Positions 55,698 through 64,000 of a stretch of 64,000 nucleotides of DNA are shown one piece after another (the stretch's first letter is position 1; each line of letters opens with the position of its first letter). The DNA comes from Xanthomonas arboricola pv. populi. Lineage in GTDB: Bacteria > Pseudomonadota > Gammaproteobacteria > Xanthomonadales > Xanthomonadaceae. Both the position numbers and the translations under genes were made by a program. The stretch is taken from NCBI RefSeq assembly GCF_002939945.1, contig NZ_MDEB01000006.1, forward strand, positions 1 through 64,000, given 5' to 3'. A model generated the notes under the pieces. The model did not search any database. It saw only the letters and a list, made by a program, of their open reading frames with translations, and had not been told where the DNA came from.

Positions 55698-57080
55698 ATG
55701 AAATACCGTACTGCACCGTTGGTACGCCATCCGCTGGCGGCTGCCTTGCTGGTGGCGAGCATCCTGCCGGGCATGGCGTTCGCGCAGACCGTCAAGGAAA
55801 AGGCGCTGGAAGCGCGCATCGCCGAGCTCGAGCGTCAGGTCCAGCTGCTGGTGTCTGCGCAACAGCAGCAGCAGGGCCAGATCACGCAGACGCAGACCCA
55901 GGTGACCGAGGTGCGTGCCGCACAGGCGCAGGCTCCCGCCGCGCCCGCGGTGCCGGCCGGCAAGCGGCCGATCCAGCTGACCAGCATCGCACCCAACGCA
56001 GCGGCGGGGACGACGTTCCGCTACGGTGGTTTCATCAAGGCCGACTTCCTGACCACCCGCACCTCCGACGGCGCATTACCCGAAGGCGCGGTGGGCCGTT
56101 ACCTGTACATCCCGACCCAGACGCCGGTCGGTGGCCAGGCCTCGAGCACCGACACCGACTTCCACGCCAAGTTCTCGCGCTTCAACCTGGGCGTGGACAC
56201 GGTCACCGAAAACGGCGACAAGCTCACCGGCTTCATCGAACTGGATTTCTTCGGCAACGCGCTGGCCAACCAGGTCAACAATCTGTACGGCGGTACCTTG
56301 CGCCACGCCTACGTGAGCTGGAACAACTGGCTGGCCGGCCAGACCTGGTCCAACTTCATCGATGCCACGATCCTGCCCGAGGCGGCCGACATCGTCGGGC
56401 CGACCGACGGCGCGCTGTTCAGCCGCCAGAGCCAGATCCGCTACACCCGCGGTGCCTTCAGCGTGTCGGCGGAAAATCCCGAGACGCTGACAACGCCCTA
56501 CCAGGGCGGCAACACCATCCTGGCCTCCGACCACGGTGCGATGCCGGACCTGACCGCGCGCTACAACTGGAAGGGCACCTGGGGCACGTTCGGCCTGTCG
56601 GCGATCGCGCGCCAGTACCGCACGCGTAGCGCGCTCACCAACGACACCGACTTCGGCGGCGCCATCGCCGGCGGCGGCCGCTGGATCATCAACTCCAACA
56701 ACGATCTGCGTTACCAGCTCAGTTACGGCGAGGGCCTGGGGCGCTATCTGGGTCTGGGCAACGGCTCGGATGTGGAGATCGACATGGACGGCAATATCCA
56801 GACCGTCAGCACGATCGCCGGCTGGGTGGCCTGGCGCCACGACTACAACGCCAAGCTGCGCAGCACGATCATGTATTCGCGCGTGAACTACGACCACGAC
56901 ATCGCCAATACCGGCGCGCTTGCGAGCAAATCGCAGCAGAGCATCCGCGCCAACGTGTTCTATTCGCCGCTGCCCAAGGTCGATGTGGGCGCGGAGCTGA
57001 TGTACGGCCGTCGCGAAGCCGAGAACGGCGACAGCGGCGACATTTCGCGCCTGCAATTCACCACCAAGTACAGCTTCTAG
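55698..57080 (+). CDS. DcaP-family trimeric outer-membrane porin
   Basis: The 460-residue protein has a signal peptide ending GMAFA, a short coiled-coil (residues 32-80, ALEARIAELERQVQLLVSAQQQ), a Pro/Ala linker, and a 16-strand-type barrel starting FRYGGFIKADF and ending RLQFTTKYSF with a terminal Phe. N-terminal coiled-coil plus barrel is the DcaP arrangement, used for diffusion of small organic acids. Its place between acs and actP suggests acetate or another carboxylate crosses through it. Confidence 0.85.
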   Translation: MKYRTAPLVRHPLAAALLVASILPGMAFAQTVKEKALEARIAELERQVQLLVSAQQQQQGQITQTQTQVTEVRAAQAQAPAAPAVPAGKRPIQLTSIAPNAAAGTTFRYGGFIKADFLTTRTSDGALPEGAVGRYLYIPTQTPVGGQASSTDTDFHAKFSRFNLGVDTVTENGDKLTGFIELDFFGNALANQVNNLYGGTLRHAYVSWNNWLAGQTWSNFIDATILPEAADIVGPTDGALFSRQSQIRYTRGAFSVSAENPETLTTPYQGGNTILASDHGAMPDLTARYNWKGTWGTFGLSAIARQYRTRSALTNDTDFGGAIAGGGRWIINSNNDLRYQLSYGEGLGRYLGLGNGSDVEIDMDGNIQTVSTIAGWVAWRHDYNAKLRSTIMYSRVNYDHDIANTGALASKSQQSIRANVFYSPLPKVDVGAELMYGRREAENGDSGDISRLQFTTKYSF

Positions 57081-57090
57081 TTTCTGCCAC

Positions 57091-57126
57091 TGGCGGCTCG
57101 TTCCACTGCGGTGGGACGAGCCGCCA
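57091..57126. terminator. Intergenic hairpin between porin and DUF485-actP genes
   Basis: TGGCGGCTCGTTCCA, loop CTGCGG, then TGGGACGAGCCGCCA: 15-base arms with one mismatch position. It may terminate or attenuate the porin transcript before actP. Confidence 0.65.
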
Positions 57127-57162
57127 CCGTCGTTTTACCAGCGCTCTACCAGGAGACAGACA

Positions 57163-57480
57163 ATGACCGTCTCGAATGACGCACTGATCGCCAAGATCGA
57201 TGCCAATCCGAAGTACCACGCACTCAAGCGTCAGCGCAACACGCTGGGCTGGACCCTCACCGCGCTGATGTTGCTGGCCTATTACGGCTACATCGGCCTG
57301 ATCGCCTTCGACAAGGCCTTTCTGGCCAGACCGATCGGCGACGGAGTGACCTCGGTCGGCATTCCGATCGCGGTCGGGGTGATGGTCTTCACCATCGTCA
57401 TCACCGCCATCTACGTGCGTCGCGCCAACAACACCTACGACCAGCTGACCGCGCAGATCCTCGAGGAAGCCCGCAAATGA
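57163..57480 (+). CDS. DUF485 membrane protein, ActP partner
   Basis: The 105-residue inner-membrane protein has two helices ([19 protein letters not shown] and [22 protein letters not shown]) and the DUF485 motif [28 protein letters not shown]485 proteins are almost always encoded directly before actP and are thought to be an accessory subunit of the acetate transporter. The stop overlaps the actP start (ATGA). Confidence 0.93.
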   Translation: MTVSNDALIAKIDANPKYHALKRQRNTLGWTLTALMLLAYYGYIGLIAFDKAFLARPIGDGVTSVGIPIAVGVMVFTIVITAIYVRRANNTYDQLTAQILEEARK

Positions 57481-59204
57481 GCAAGTATTCGCGCCTTCTC
57501 CTGATGCTGGCCGGGCTGATGCCGGCCGGTATCGCGCTGGCGGCCGGCGGCGACATCGGCCAGGTCGACAAGCAGCCCACCAACTGGGTGGCGATCGGCA
57601 TGTTCGGCTTCTTCGTGCTGGGCACCTTGTGGATCACCAAGTGGGCGGCCAAGAAGACCAAGTCGGCTTCGGACTTCTACACCGCCGGCGGCGGCATCAC
57701 CGGCTTCCAGAACGGCCTGGCGATCGCCGGCGACTTCATGTCGGCAGCCTCGTTCCTGGGCATCACCGCGGCGGTGATGGCCAATGGCTACGACGGCCTG
57801 ATCTATGCGATCGGCTTTCTGGTCGGCTGGCCGATCCTGACCTTCCTGATGGCCGAACGGCTGCGCAACCTCGGCAAGTACACCTTCGCCGACGTGGCCG
57901 GCTACCGCTTCGCGCCGACCGCCATCCGCAGCTTTGCCGCGTCGGGCACGCTGGTGGTGGTGCTGTTCTATCTGATCGCACAGATGGTGGGCGCCGGTGC
58001 ATTGATCAAGTTGCTGTTCGGCCTGGATTACTGGGTGGCGGTGACCCTGGTCGGCGTGCTGATGATGGTCTACGTGCTGTTCGGCGGCATGACCGCCACG
58101 ACGTGGGTGCAGATCATCAAGGCGGTGCTGCTGCTGACCGGCGTGACCTTCATGGCGGTGGCGATCATGTGGCACTTCCACTTCAGCTTCGAGGCGCTGT
58201 TTGCCGAGGGCGTGCGGGTGAAGACTGCGATTGCGGCCAATGGCGGTGCCTCGCCGGAGGACGCAGCCAGGGCCGGCCTGTCGATCATGGGGCCGGGCGG
58301 TTTTGTGAAGGACCCGATCTCGGCGATCTCGTTCGGCATGGCGCTGATGTTCGGCACCGCCGGGCTGCCGCATATCCTGATGCGCTTCTTCACCGTTCCC
58401 GATGCCAAGCAGGCGCGCAAGTCGGTGCTGTGGGCCACCACCTGGATCGGCTACTTCTACATCCTGATCTTCATCATCGGCTTCGGTGCGATCGCGCTGG
58501 TGCTGACCAACCCGCAGTTCGCCGATGTCGCCACCGGCACCATTCACGGCGGCAAGGGCGCGGCCAACATGGCGGCGGTGCTGGTCGGCAATGCGGTGGG
58601 CGGCAACGTGTTCATGGGCTTCATCTCGGCGGTAGCCTTCGCCACCATCCTGGCGGTGGTCGCAGGCCTGACCCTGTCCGGGGCCTCGGCGGTGTCGCAT
58701 GACCTGTATGCCACGGTGATCAAGAAGGGCAATCCGGCGCCGGGTTCGGAGCTGAAGGTCTCGCGTGCCACCACCCTGGTGCTGGGCGTGATCGCGGTGC
58801 TGCTGGGCATCGTGTTCGAGAAGCAGAACGTGGCCTTCATGGTGTCGCTGGCGTTCGCCATCGCGGCCTCTGCCAACTTCCCGGTGCTGATCCTGTCGTT
58901 GTTGTGGAAGAACTGCACCACCCGCGGTGCGGTGGTCGGTGGCTTCCTGGGCCTGATCTCCTCGCTGGTGCTGACGGTGCTGTCGCCGTCGGTGTGGGTG
59001 GACACGCTGGGCAATACCGCCGGCTCGGCGCCGTTCCCGTACACCTCGCCGGCGCTGTTCTCGATGACGATCGGTTTTGTCGGCATCTGGCTGTTCTCGA
59101 TCCTGGATCGCAGCCCGCAGGCCGCCAACGAACGTGCCGCGTTCAAGGCGCAGCAGATCCGTGCCGAAACCGGCCTGGGTGCCAGTGGTGCGTCGGGTCA
59201 CTGA
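57477..59204 (+). CDS. actP: Cation/acetate symporter ActP
   Basis: The 575-residue sodium:solute symporter has a cleaved-type N-terminal segment ([19 protein letters not shown]) and about 13 further helices. [32 protein letters not shown] is the ActP signature. It imports acetate with a cation. Coupled to the DUF485 gene and followed by a strong terminator, so the unit is DUF485-actP. Confidence 0.95.
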   Translation: MSKYSRLLLMLAGLMPAGIALAAGGDIGQVDKQPTNWVAIGMFGFFVLGTLWITKWAAKKTKSASDFYTAGGGITGFQNGLAIAGDFMSAASFLGITAAVMANGYDGLIYAIGFLVGWPILTFLMAERLRNLGKYTFADVAGYRFAPTAIRSFAASGTLVVVLFYLIAQMVGAGALIKLLFGLDYWVAVTLVGVLMMVYVLFGGMTATTWVQIIKAVLLLTGVTFMAVAIMWHFHFSFEALFAEGVRVKTAIAANGGASPEDAARAGLSIMGPGGFVKDPISAISFGMALMFGTAGLPHILMRFFTVPDAKQARKSVLWATTWIGYFYILIFIIGFGAIALVLTNPQFADVATGTIHGGKGAANMAAVLVGNAVGGNVFMGFISAVAFATILAVVAGLTLSGASAVSHDLYATVIKKGNPAPGSELKVSRATTLVLGVIAVLLGIVFEKQNVAFMVSLAFAIAASANFPVLILSLLWKNCTTRGAVVGGFLGLISSLVLTVLSPSVWVDTLGNTAGSAPFPYTSPALFSMTIGFVGIWLFSILDRSPQAANERAAFKAQQIRAETGLGASGASGH

Positions 59205-59229
59205 CGCACCGACCTAGCGCTGGATGTAT

Positions 59230-59262
59230 CGCAGAACGCCGGCCTTGTGCCGGCGTTCTGCG
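59230..59262. terminator. Hairpin terminator of actP
   Basis: CGCAGAACGCCGG, 7 bases, then CCGGCGTTCTGCG: perfect 13-base arms starting 25 bases after the actP stop. Confidence 0.82.
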
Positions 59263-59451
59263 TTCTGGGGACCGCTTGCGCTCAGTTGTCACAACACCTG
59301 CCGCCCGGGCATGTGGAGTTGCCGCGATCGGTGGCACCGACAGGGGCCGGTCGCGTTGTCGCCGCGCGGATCGCCGCGCAGGCAGGCACGCCATGCATCG
59401 CTTCGCATTGGCGCGCCCCGCTGCGCATGCGCGACAGATCGCCATCCCGCA

Positions 59452-59488
59452 GAAATAATTAATTCATGGGGGGTGACTAAATTGGCGG
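59452..59488 (+). promoter_or_regulatory. AT-rich operator-like element upstream of the GDPD operon
   Basis: GAAATAATTAATTCA, 11 bases, then TAAATTGGCGG. Both blocks recur with identical spacing at 63925-63961 next to the ROK regulator gene, while the 11 bases between differ. It lies about 150 bases upstream of the phosphodiesterase gene. Interpreted as a binding site of the ROK protein. Confidence 0.65.
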
Positions 59489-59639
59489 GCAAGCCGAACG
59501 CTGATCACGCGCGGCTTGGCCTCCCGCGGTATCGACCGGCTGGCGAGTGCGCTGCAAGCGAGTTCGCCGATGGCGTCGACCTGTCGGCTCTCGTCCATCC
59601 ATTGCCCTTCCTGCATCTACGAACCGGAACATAGAGACC

Positions 59640-60749
59640 ATGCCGACCACCCTCGTTCCACAGCCCCTCGCCCGTGCCTGCCGCCTGCTTGGCGCACTGA
59701 CCGTGCTGGCTGCAATGCCGCAACTTGCCGCTGCATCGTGCGGCAATACCGCCCACAAGATGGCGGAAATCCTCAACGACACATTCACTGCCGACACCCT
59801 GGTCCTGGCCCATCGCGGCCTATGGGGCAAATATTCGGGCGATGCATCGCTTCCCGAAAATTCCAGTCGCGCCGTGCTCACCGCCGACGTCCAGTGCATG
59901 GACGGTGTGGAACTGGACGTCAAGATCACCCAGGACGGCATGCCGGTGCTGATGCACGATTTCAATCTCGGCCGCACCACCGACGTGTATGCAGTGGTGG
60001 GCGGAGGAAAGTACAACCCGGCAACCAATCAGGGCGCCAACCCGGCCGTCAGCAGCCTGCCGCTGGCCACGATCAAGCGGATGCATCTGCTCACCCCCGA
60101 CCGTAGCGCCGTCACCGGTTGGCAGGTCTACAGCCTGGATGAGCTGTTCGCGTACTGGAAGAACAACAACATGCAGCTGCCATTGATCTTCGACGTCAAG
60201 ACGGCCGATGGCGTACGCGCCGTGCATACCGCTGCGTTGCGCGCCTTCCCCAACCATCCCGAGCAAGTCGTGGCGATGAAGGTCAATGCCACGTTGTTCC
60301 CGCATCCGGCCGCATTTTTCGGCAACTCCAAGTATGTGCATGCCATCCCGGTCTACACCACCAACATGCTGTCGAGTATCGACGTGCCGGCCAGTCGGGC
60401 CGAGTGGCAGAGCTATGCACATACGCTGGAGATCAACGTCAAGCAGGACGATGGTCTGCTGCAAGGCCAGAAGAATGCGGCACGCGCAGAAGGCAAGCGC
60501 ATCGGTGTCTTCCAGGCCATTCCCGATGGTCCGGTGGCCGGCAAGTTCTACAACAACAACGGCTCGTGCTGTTACACGCTGTCGGAAAAGTTCTCCTCGT
60601 ATCAGGGCAAGCCCGATACCGCCGACCATCGCGGCGATCTGGGCTTCCTGATGTCGCAGCGCTTCGGACTGATCACCACCGACGATCCGAAGACCACCAT
60701 GCGCGTGCTCAAGGTCAACGGCCGACGCGTATCGCATTACGCACCGTAA
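59640..60749 (+). CDS. Secreted glycerophosphodiester phosphodiesterase
   Basis: The 369-residue protein has a signal peptide (about residues 1-32). The GDPD active-site elements are present: LAHRGLWGKY, PENSSRAVLTADVQCMDGVELDVKIT, GMPVLMHDFNLGRTTD and the conserved IFDVK. These metal-dependent TIM-barrel enzymes cleave glycerophosphodiesters to glycerol-3-phosphate and an alcohol. Export implies use of host or own phospholipid head groups. An unusual internal NNNGSCCYTL loop carries a Cys pair. The ATG at 59640 follows AGAGACC. Promoter-proximal gene of an operon with a parvulin and a lipoprotein. Confidence 0.88.
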   Translation: MPTTLVPQPLARACRLLGALTVLAAMPQLAAASCGNTAHKMAEILNDTFTADTLVLAHRGLWGKYSGDASLPENSSRAVLTADVQCMDGVELDVKITQDGMPVLMHDFNLGRTTDVYAVVGGGKYNPATNQGANPAVSSLPLATIKRMHLLTPDRSAVTGWQVYSLDELFAYWKNNNMQLPLIFDVKTADGVRAVHTAALRAFPNHPEQVVAMKVNATLFPHPAAFFGNSKYVHAIPVYTTNMLSSIDVPASRAEWQSYAHTLEINVKQDDGLLQGQKNAARAEGKRIGVFQAIPDGPVAGKFYNNNGSCCYTLSEKFSSYQGKPDTADHRGDLGFLMSQRFGLITTDDPKTTMRVLKVNGRRVSHYAP

Positions 60750-60769
60750 CAGGTTGATCGTATGAGAGG

Positions 60770-60803
60770 TGCCCGGTGCGGAGGCGCGACCCTGCACCGG
60801 GCA
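60770..60803. terminator. Hairpin between the phosphodiesterase and parvulin genes
   Basis: TGCCCGGTGC, 14 bases, then GCACCGGGCA: perfect 10-base arms. It may partly terminate transcription or stabilise the upstream message. Confidence 0.55.
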
Positions 60804-60850
60804 TTGCATGTGATTCGGTCGCCGCGATGCGACTATTTGAAGGAAAACTC

Positions 60851-61741
60851 ATGTCAGATGTTGGAGTGGTTTCAGTGACGTCGGCAAGAATGAATGTTGG
60901 TCTGCGCTGGCTGCTGGTCGCAACGACGACTGTCACGTGTCTGGTCGCTTCGATGCTGCCCGCGTCGGCCGGCGCGATGTCCGCAGGCGATGCTGCGCCG
61001 GTCGGGCAGGACCCGCACCCAGCGCAGGACCGCGTTGCCTCGCAGATCGAGCGCGAGGTGCTGGCCGAACGTGCCAGGGCAGATGGGCTTGCCGGTGATC
61101 CGCAGGTAGCGGCCATGTTGCGCGCCGACCCCGATCCCGACACGGTGCTGGCACAGGCCGAACGCAATCGCCTGTTGCTGGATGCGACGATCACGCAGGC
61201 CCAGATCGCGCAACGCTTTGCACAGCGGCCAGGCGATTTCGACGAGTTTCGGCTCAGCCATATCTTCATTGCAGAGCAGCCCGACCACGGTGTGCGTCGT
61301 GGTCATCCATTGAGTCAGGCGCAGGCACTGGCGCGTGCGCAGGCGCTGCGTCGTCGTGCGGACGCGGGGGCGGATTTCGGTCAGCTGGCCAGCACCGAAT
61401 CCGACGATGCGGCGACGGCGCACGAGGGCGGCCAGCTGTCGTCGATGTTCGGCCTGTATCTGGCCAAACCGTTCGAGGCGGCGGTACGCGCGTTGACGCT
61501 CGGTCAGGTCTCACAGCCGGTGCGGGGGCCGGGCGGGTATCACCTGATCCGCCTGGAGGAAAAGCACGTTGCGACGTTGGCCAACGTCGGCGAAATGATC
61601 GAGGCGCAGCTACGCGAAGAAGCACGTGACCGCGCCATCGCACAGCTGGTGCAGGCGCGTTCGCCCCGGTTGGAAGATGCCGCTGCATCGGGCAGTGCCT
61701 CGCAGCCTGCCGACAAGCGCGAACGTCAGGGCCTGCAATGA
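60851..61741 (+). CDS. Periplasmic parvulin-type peptidyl-prolyl isomerase
   Basis: The 296-residue protein has an N-terminal hydrophobic segment (LRWLLVATTTVTCLVASMLPASAGA) acting as signal peptide or anchor. A SurA/PpiC-like helical region follows, and then a rotamase domain with FRLSHIFIA, ADFGQLASTESDDAATAHEGGQL and PVRGPGGYHLIRLEEK. It should assist folding of exported proteins. Start MSDVGVV at 60851 with GAAGGA upstream. It overlaps the next gene by four bases (ATGA). Confidence 0.85.
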   Translation: MSDVGVVSVTSARMNVGLRWLLVATTTVTCLVASMLPASAGAMSAGDAAPVGQDPHPAQDRVASQIEREVLAERARADGLAGDPQVAAMLRADPDPDTVLAQAERNRLLLDATITQAQIAQRFAQRPGDFDEFRLSHIFIAEQPDHGVRRGHPLSQAQALARAQALRRRADAGADFGQLASTESDDAATAHEGGQLSSMFGLYLAKPFEAAVRALTLGQVSQPVRGPGGYHLIRLEEKHVATLANVGEMIEAQLREEARDRAIAQLVQARSPRLEDAAASGSASQPADKRERQGLQ

Positions 61742-62571
61742 TCCTGCATCGTGCCGCGCATGCACGCTGGCTTGTGTTGGCATGGCTCGGTGGCCTGTGC
61801 GGCTGTGACGCAACGTCATCATCGGCGCCGATGCACAACGACACCCTGGCGCATGTGACATCCGCAGCAGGCGGGGAGCCGCATGCTGCTTTAGCGATTG
61901 CATCTGGCGACAGCGCTGCGGCCCGCTACGCGCGTGCGCAACGGTATGCGCGCTGTGCACTGATGGCCGAAACGCCGCAGCCCATGACCGACCGGACGGA
62001 ACTGGAGCACGTCGACAGGCTCGGCGACGCTGTTAGCGCCGGTACCGGGAACCGCTTGGACCCGCAGGCGATACAGCGCGCGGCGTGCCGTCGCGTAGGG
62101 GCCGGCGAATACGCACAGGTGGATCAACTGCTGCGTCAGTCGGCCGCCGCCGGCAATGTGGATGCGCAGATCGAGCTGCTGCGTCGGCGGGCAAACGCCG
62201 TGCTGGCGCGTCAGGCGCCTGCTGCGGCAGACGGCATGCTCGCGCCGCCGTCTGCCGCCGATCATGCCGAGGCAGAGCAGGTGCTGGCGGCGCTGGAAGA
62301 CCTGGCCATGCGCGGCCATCGCGCCGCCATGCCGGTGCTCGATCAACTGCTGTCCTCGCCGCTGCCCGGCACCGCCGAACCGCTGTACGGCGACGCCTGG
62401 CGGCTGGTCGCCGAGCAACCGTTTGGGCATCCCTTGCCGGACGCACAACCGCTGCGTGGCGAGGCGATGTTCGAAGACATGGATGCACACACCGAACAGC
62501 AGGTGGTTGCACTGGCCCGCGATCTGCACGCGCACTGCTGTGCGCGTCAGGGCGCTGGCCAACAGCAGTGA
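61738..62571 (+). CDS. Hypothetical lipoprotein
   Basis: The 277-residue protein has a lipoprotein-like N terminus (ARWLVLAWLGGLCGCD, lipobox LGGLC or GLCGC). The rest is Ala/Arg-rich and helical, with repeats like LLRQSAAAGNVDAQIELLRRRANA that look like Sel1/TPR-type helices. No family recognised. It is translationally coupled to the parvulin, which suggests a joint role in the envelope. Confidence 0.65.
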   Translation: MILHRAAHARWLVLAWLGGLCGCDATSSSAPMHNDTLAHVTSAAGGEPHAALAIASGDSAAARYARAQRYARCALMAETPQPMTDRTELEHVDRLGDAVSAGTGNRLDPQAIQRAACRRVGAGEYAQVDQLLRQSAAAGNVDAQIELLRRRANAVLARQAPAAADGMLAPPSAADHAEAEQVLAALEDLAMRGHRAAMPVLDQLLSSPLPGTAEPLYGDAWRLVAEQPFGHPLPDAQPLRGEAMFEDMDAHTEQQVVALARDLHAHCCARQGAGQQQ

Positions 62572-62730
62572 GGCAGGCCTGTGCGGTTGTCGCACCGTCG
62601 TCTGCGCATCGTGACCAGCCGCTGATGGCTGGGCCCGTCTGCCGCCGCTACGCGGTCTTGTGCTGAAGCATCGCCAGCGGCGCGGTGCACTCGCCCGCGT
62701 CCGATGACCCAGCAAGCATCGCGCCACCAC

Positions 62731-63879
62731 TCAACGGAAGTACCGCGCCTGCAACGGCAGCGTCGCCGCACCGATCGCGCAGGCGTCGGCCGGTGCTTCG
62801 GCCGGCAGCAGCACCGGCATCGGCCTGGCCTGACCGCGGCGCGGCAGGTTGTCGATCTGCACGGCCGCGATCAGGCGCTGGGCCAGATCGGCCGGCAGGC
62901 GGCCGCCGAACACGATCGCTTCCGGGTCGCATACCGCAGTGATCGCCGAAACGATCAACGACACCCCCGGCGCGCTGCGCGCGATCCAGCGCTCGATCGC
63001 CGGCCAGCTCGGGTCGTAGGCGGCCAGCAGGCTGCGCACGTCGGCAAGCACCACGCCGTCGTCGGCCAGCAGTTCGCGCAGCAGTTCCAGCGTGGCGCGT
63101 TCGAGCTTTTGCGCCGGTAGCATGCCGGCGAATTCACCGGCATTGCCGCGCGCACCGCGCATGACCTGGCCGTCGACGACCAGGCCACCGCCGAACCCGT
63201 AGCTGAGATAGAGATAGGCAAAATCGCGATGTCGACGGCCCACGCCGAGCATCGCTTCGCCGGCGGCGGCCACGCTGCCGTCGTTGTCCATCCACACCGG
63301 CTGCGCGCAGGCCTGCGCCAGCCATGGCGCCAGGGCGAACTCGCCGAGCGCGCGCAGCGGTTCGGGCGGATTGATGCGCCCGTCCTCACCGGTAAAAAAC
63401 CCGCTCATCGCCAGCCCGATCCCCAGCCGTGGCCCCACCGCGTGGTCCAGGCCTGCCAGCAGCGCCGCATCGCCGGCCTGCAACTGCAGCAACACCGCGT
63501 CGGCACTGCGTGCGTCCAGGGGGAGCTCGCTGACCGCCAGTACCTGGCCGGCGAAATCCACCAGCGCCAGGCTCAGCGCGTCGGTGGCGATGGACACGCC
63601 CAAGGTGTGGCCGTGCGCCGGATTCAACGACACCGCCACGCCCGGCTTGCCGCGCCCGGCACGTGCCACGCCGCTGCCCATGTGGACCATGCCGCGCGCC
63701 TGCAGCCCTTCGATCAGGCGTACCGCCGTCTGCACGGTCAGCCCGGTGCCGCGGCTGAGGTCGGCGCGGGTGAGTACGCCGGCCAGGCGCAGGCGGTCGA
63801 GCATGTCGCGCTCGTTGAGGCTCAAGCCGGCGAAGTCCGGCGAATGCGGCGGCAATGCGACAGCGGCAGTGGACGGCAT
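62731..63879 (-). CDS. ROK-family transcriptional regulator
   Basis: The 382-residue protein has an N-terminal winged helix-turn-helix (residues 20-75, LNERDMLDRLRLAGVLTRADLSRGTGLTVQTAVRLIEGLQARG). A ROK sugar-kinase-like domain follows with HTLGVSIATDALSLALVDFAG and GNAGEFAGMLP. The usual zinc-binding cysteine cluster of ROK kinases is absent, fitting a regulator. The AT-rich element at 63925-63961 lies 46 bases upstream of its start, between it and a divergent gene cut by the window edge. Effector unknown, probably a sugar or glycerol compound. Confidence 0.87.
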   Translation of the reverse strand: MPSTAAVALPPHSPDFAGLSLNERDMLDRLRLAGVLTRADLSRGTGLTVQTAVRLIEGLQARGMVHMGSGVARAGRGKPGVAVSLNPAHGHTLGVSIATDALSLALVDFAGQVLAVSELPLDARSADAVLLQLQAGDAALLAGLDHAVGPRLGIGLAMSGFFTGEDGRINPPEPLRALGEFALAPWLAQACAQPVWMDNDGSVAAAGEAMLGVGRRHRDFAYLYLSYGFGGGLVVDGQVMRGARGNAGEFAGMLPAQKLERATLELLRELLADDGVVLADVRSLLAAYDPSWPAIERWIARSAPGVSLIVSAITAVCDPEAIVFGGRLPADLAQRLIAAVQIDNLPRRGQARPMPVLLPAEAPADACAIGAATLPLQARYFR

Positions 63880-63924
63880 GGCGAGCGGTGGTGCGGGGGA
63901 GGCCCTAGCTTACCCGGTCGAACT

Positions 63925-63961
63925 GAAATAATTAATTCACAGTACGTTATTAAATTGGCGG
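63925..63961. promoter_or_regulatory. AT-rich operator-like element next to the ROK gene
   Basis: GAAATAATTAATTCA, 11 bases, then TAAATTGGCGG, matching 59452-59488 in both blocks and spacing. It is centred in a short divergent promoter region and is well placed for autoregulation. Confidence 0.7.
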
Positions 63962-63984
63962 CCTTTTCCATCTCCGGTCATCCC

Positions 63985-64000
63985 ATGTCACGTCTGGGCA
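63985..64000 (+). CDS. Start of a gene cut by the right edge
   Basis: ATGTCACGTCTGGGCA could encode MSRLG. It is the first ATG after the shared operator-like element and would be divergent from the ROK gene. Product unknown. Confidence 0.3.

Overview
The window is GC-rich, densely coded gammaproteobacterial chromosome, and everything points to a Xanthomonas of the campestris/citri type. The evidence is the L-fucose catabolic cluster (with FucD active-site residues at the numbers known for the X. campestris enzyme), a cellobionic-acid phosphorylase of the X. campestris type, a xyl-box upstream of xylA, abundant TonB-receptor and sulfotransferase style genes, and two families of palindromic intergenic repeats typical of the genus. 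No rRNA, tRNA, CRISPR array, phage or intact insertion sequence was seen. The left edge cuts xylA and the right edge cuts a gene of which only about 16 bases are present.

Layout. 1-9.3 kb: xylA start, a repeat-filled gap, ttcA, rdgC, a zinc metallopeptidase, an alpha/beta hydrolase-hemH pair, a SYLF-domain lipid-binding protein and tatABC. 9.4-18.4 kb: a membrane protein, a glutamine amidotransferase, a solitary GspE/PilB-like ATPase, glyQ-glyS and a TPR-sulfotransferase. 18.5-28.6 kb: a TonB-dependent receptor, tamA-tamB, and three small genes of which two look like catalytically dead type II dehydroquinases. 28.6-35.4 kb: a PQQ-type beta-propeller protein and a cellobionate module (gluconokinase, GPH transporter, GH94 phosphorylase). 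35.9-40.5 kb: an SLC5-PAS-histidine kinase-receiver hybrid (CrbS type), and mntP with a manganese riboswitch and two MntR-like boxes. 40.9-49.8 kb: the L-fucose regulon (IclR regulator, permease, mutarotase, FucD, FAH hydrolase, SDR, lactonase, aldo-keto reductase), split by a remarkable repeat array. 49.9-52.5 kb: accessory DNA with a broken GH43 fragment, a membrane thioredoxin followed by a six-cysteine secreted peptide, and small secreted proteins. 52.5-59.2 kb: an acetate module (CrbR-type regulator, acs, a DcaP porin, DUF485 protein, actP). 59.4-64 kb: a GDPD-parvulin-lipoprotein operon and a ROK regulator that share a duplicated AT-rich operator-like element.

How the genes fit together. 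Three carbon modules are readable end to end: L-fucose to pyruvate plus L-lactate (non-phosphorylated route), cellobionate to glucose-1-phosphate plus 6-phosphogluconate, and acetate uptake and activation under a CrbS/CrbR-type two-component system. The most unusual observations are: mobile palindromic repeats that carry coding sequence (a REP pair read in frame inside glyS; a 154-bp array that repeats the fucD 3' end), a (CCCAAT)7 tract where the ttcA -35 region should be, the tandem dehydroquinase-like pseudoenzymes, and the thioredoxin/cysteine-rich peptide pair. All names rest on motif recognition and context; no database search was run.
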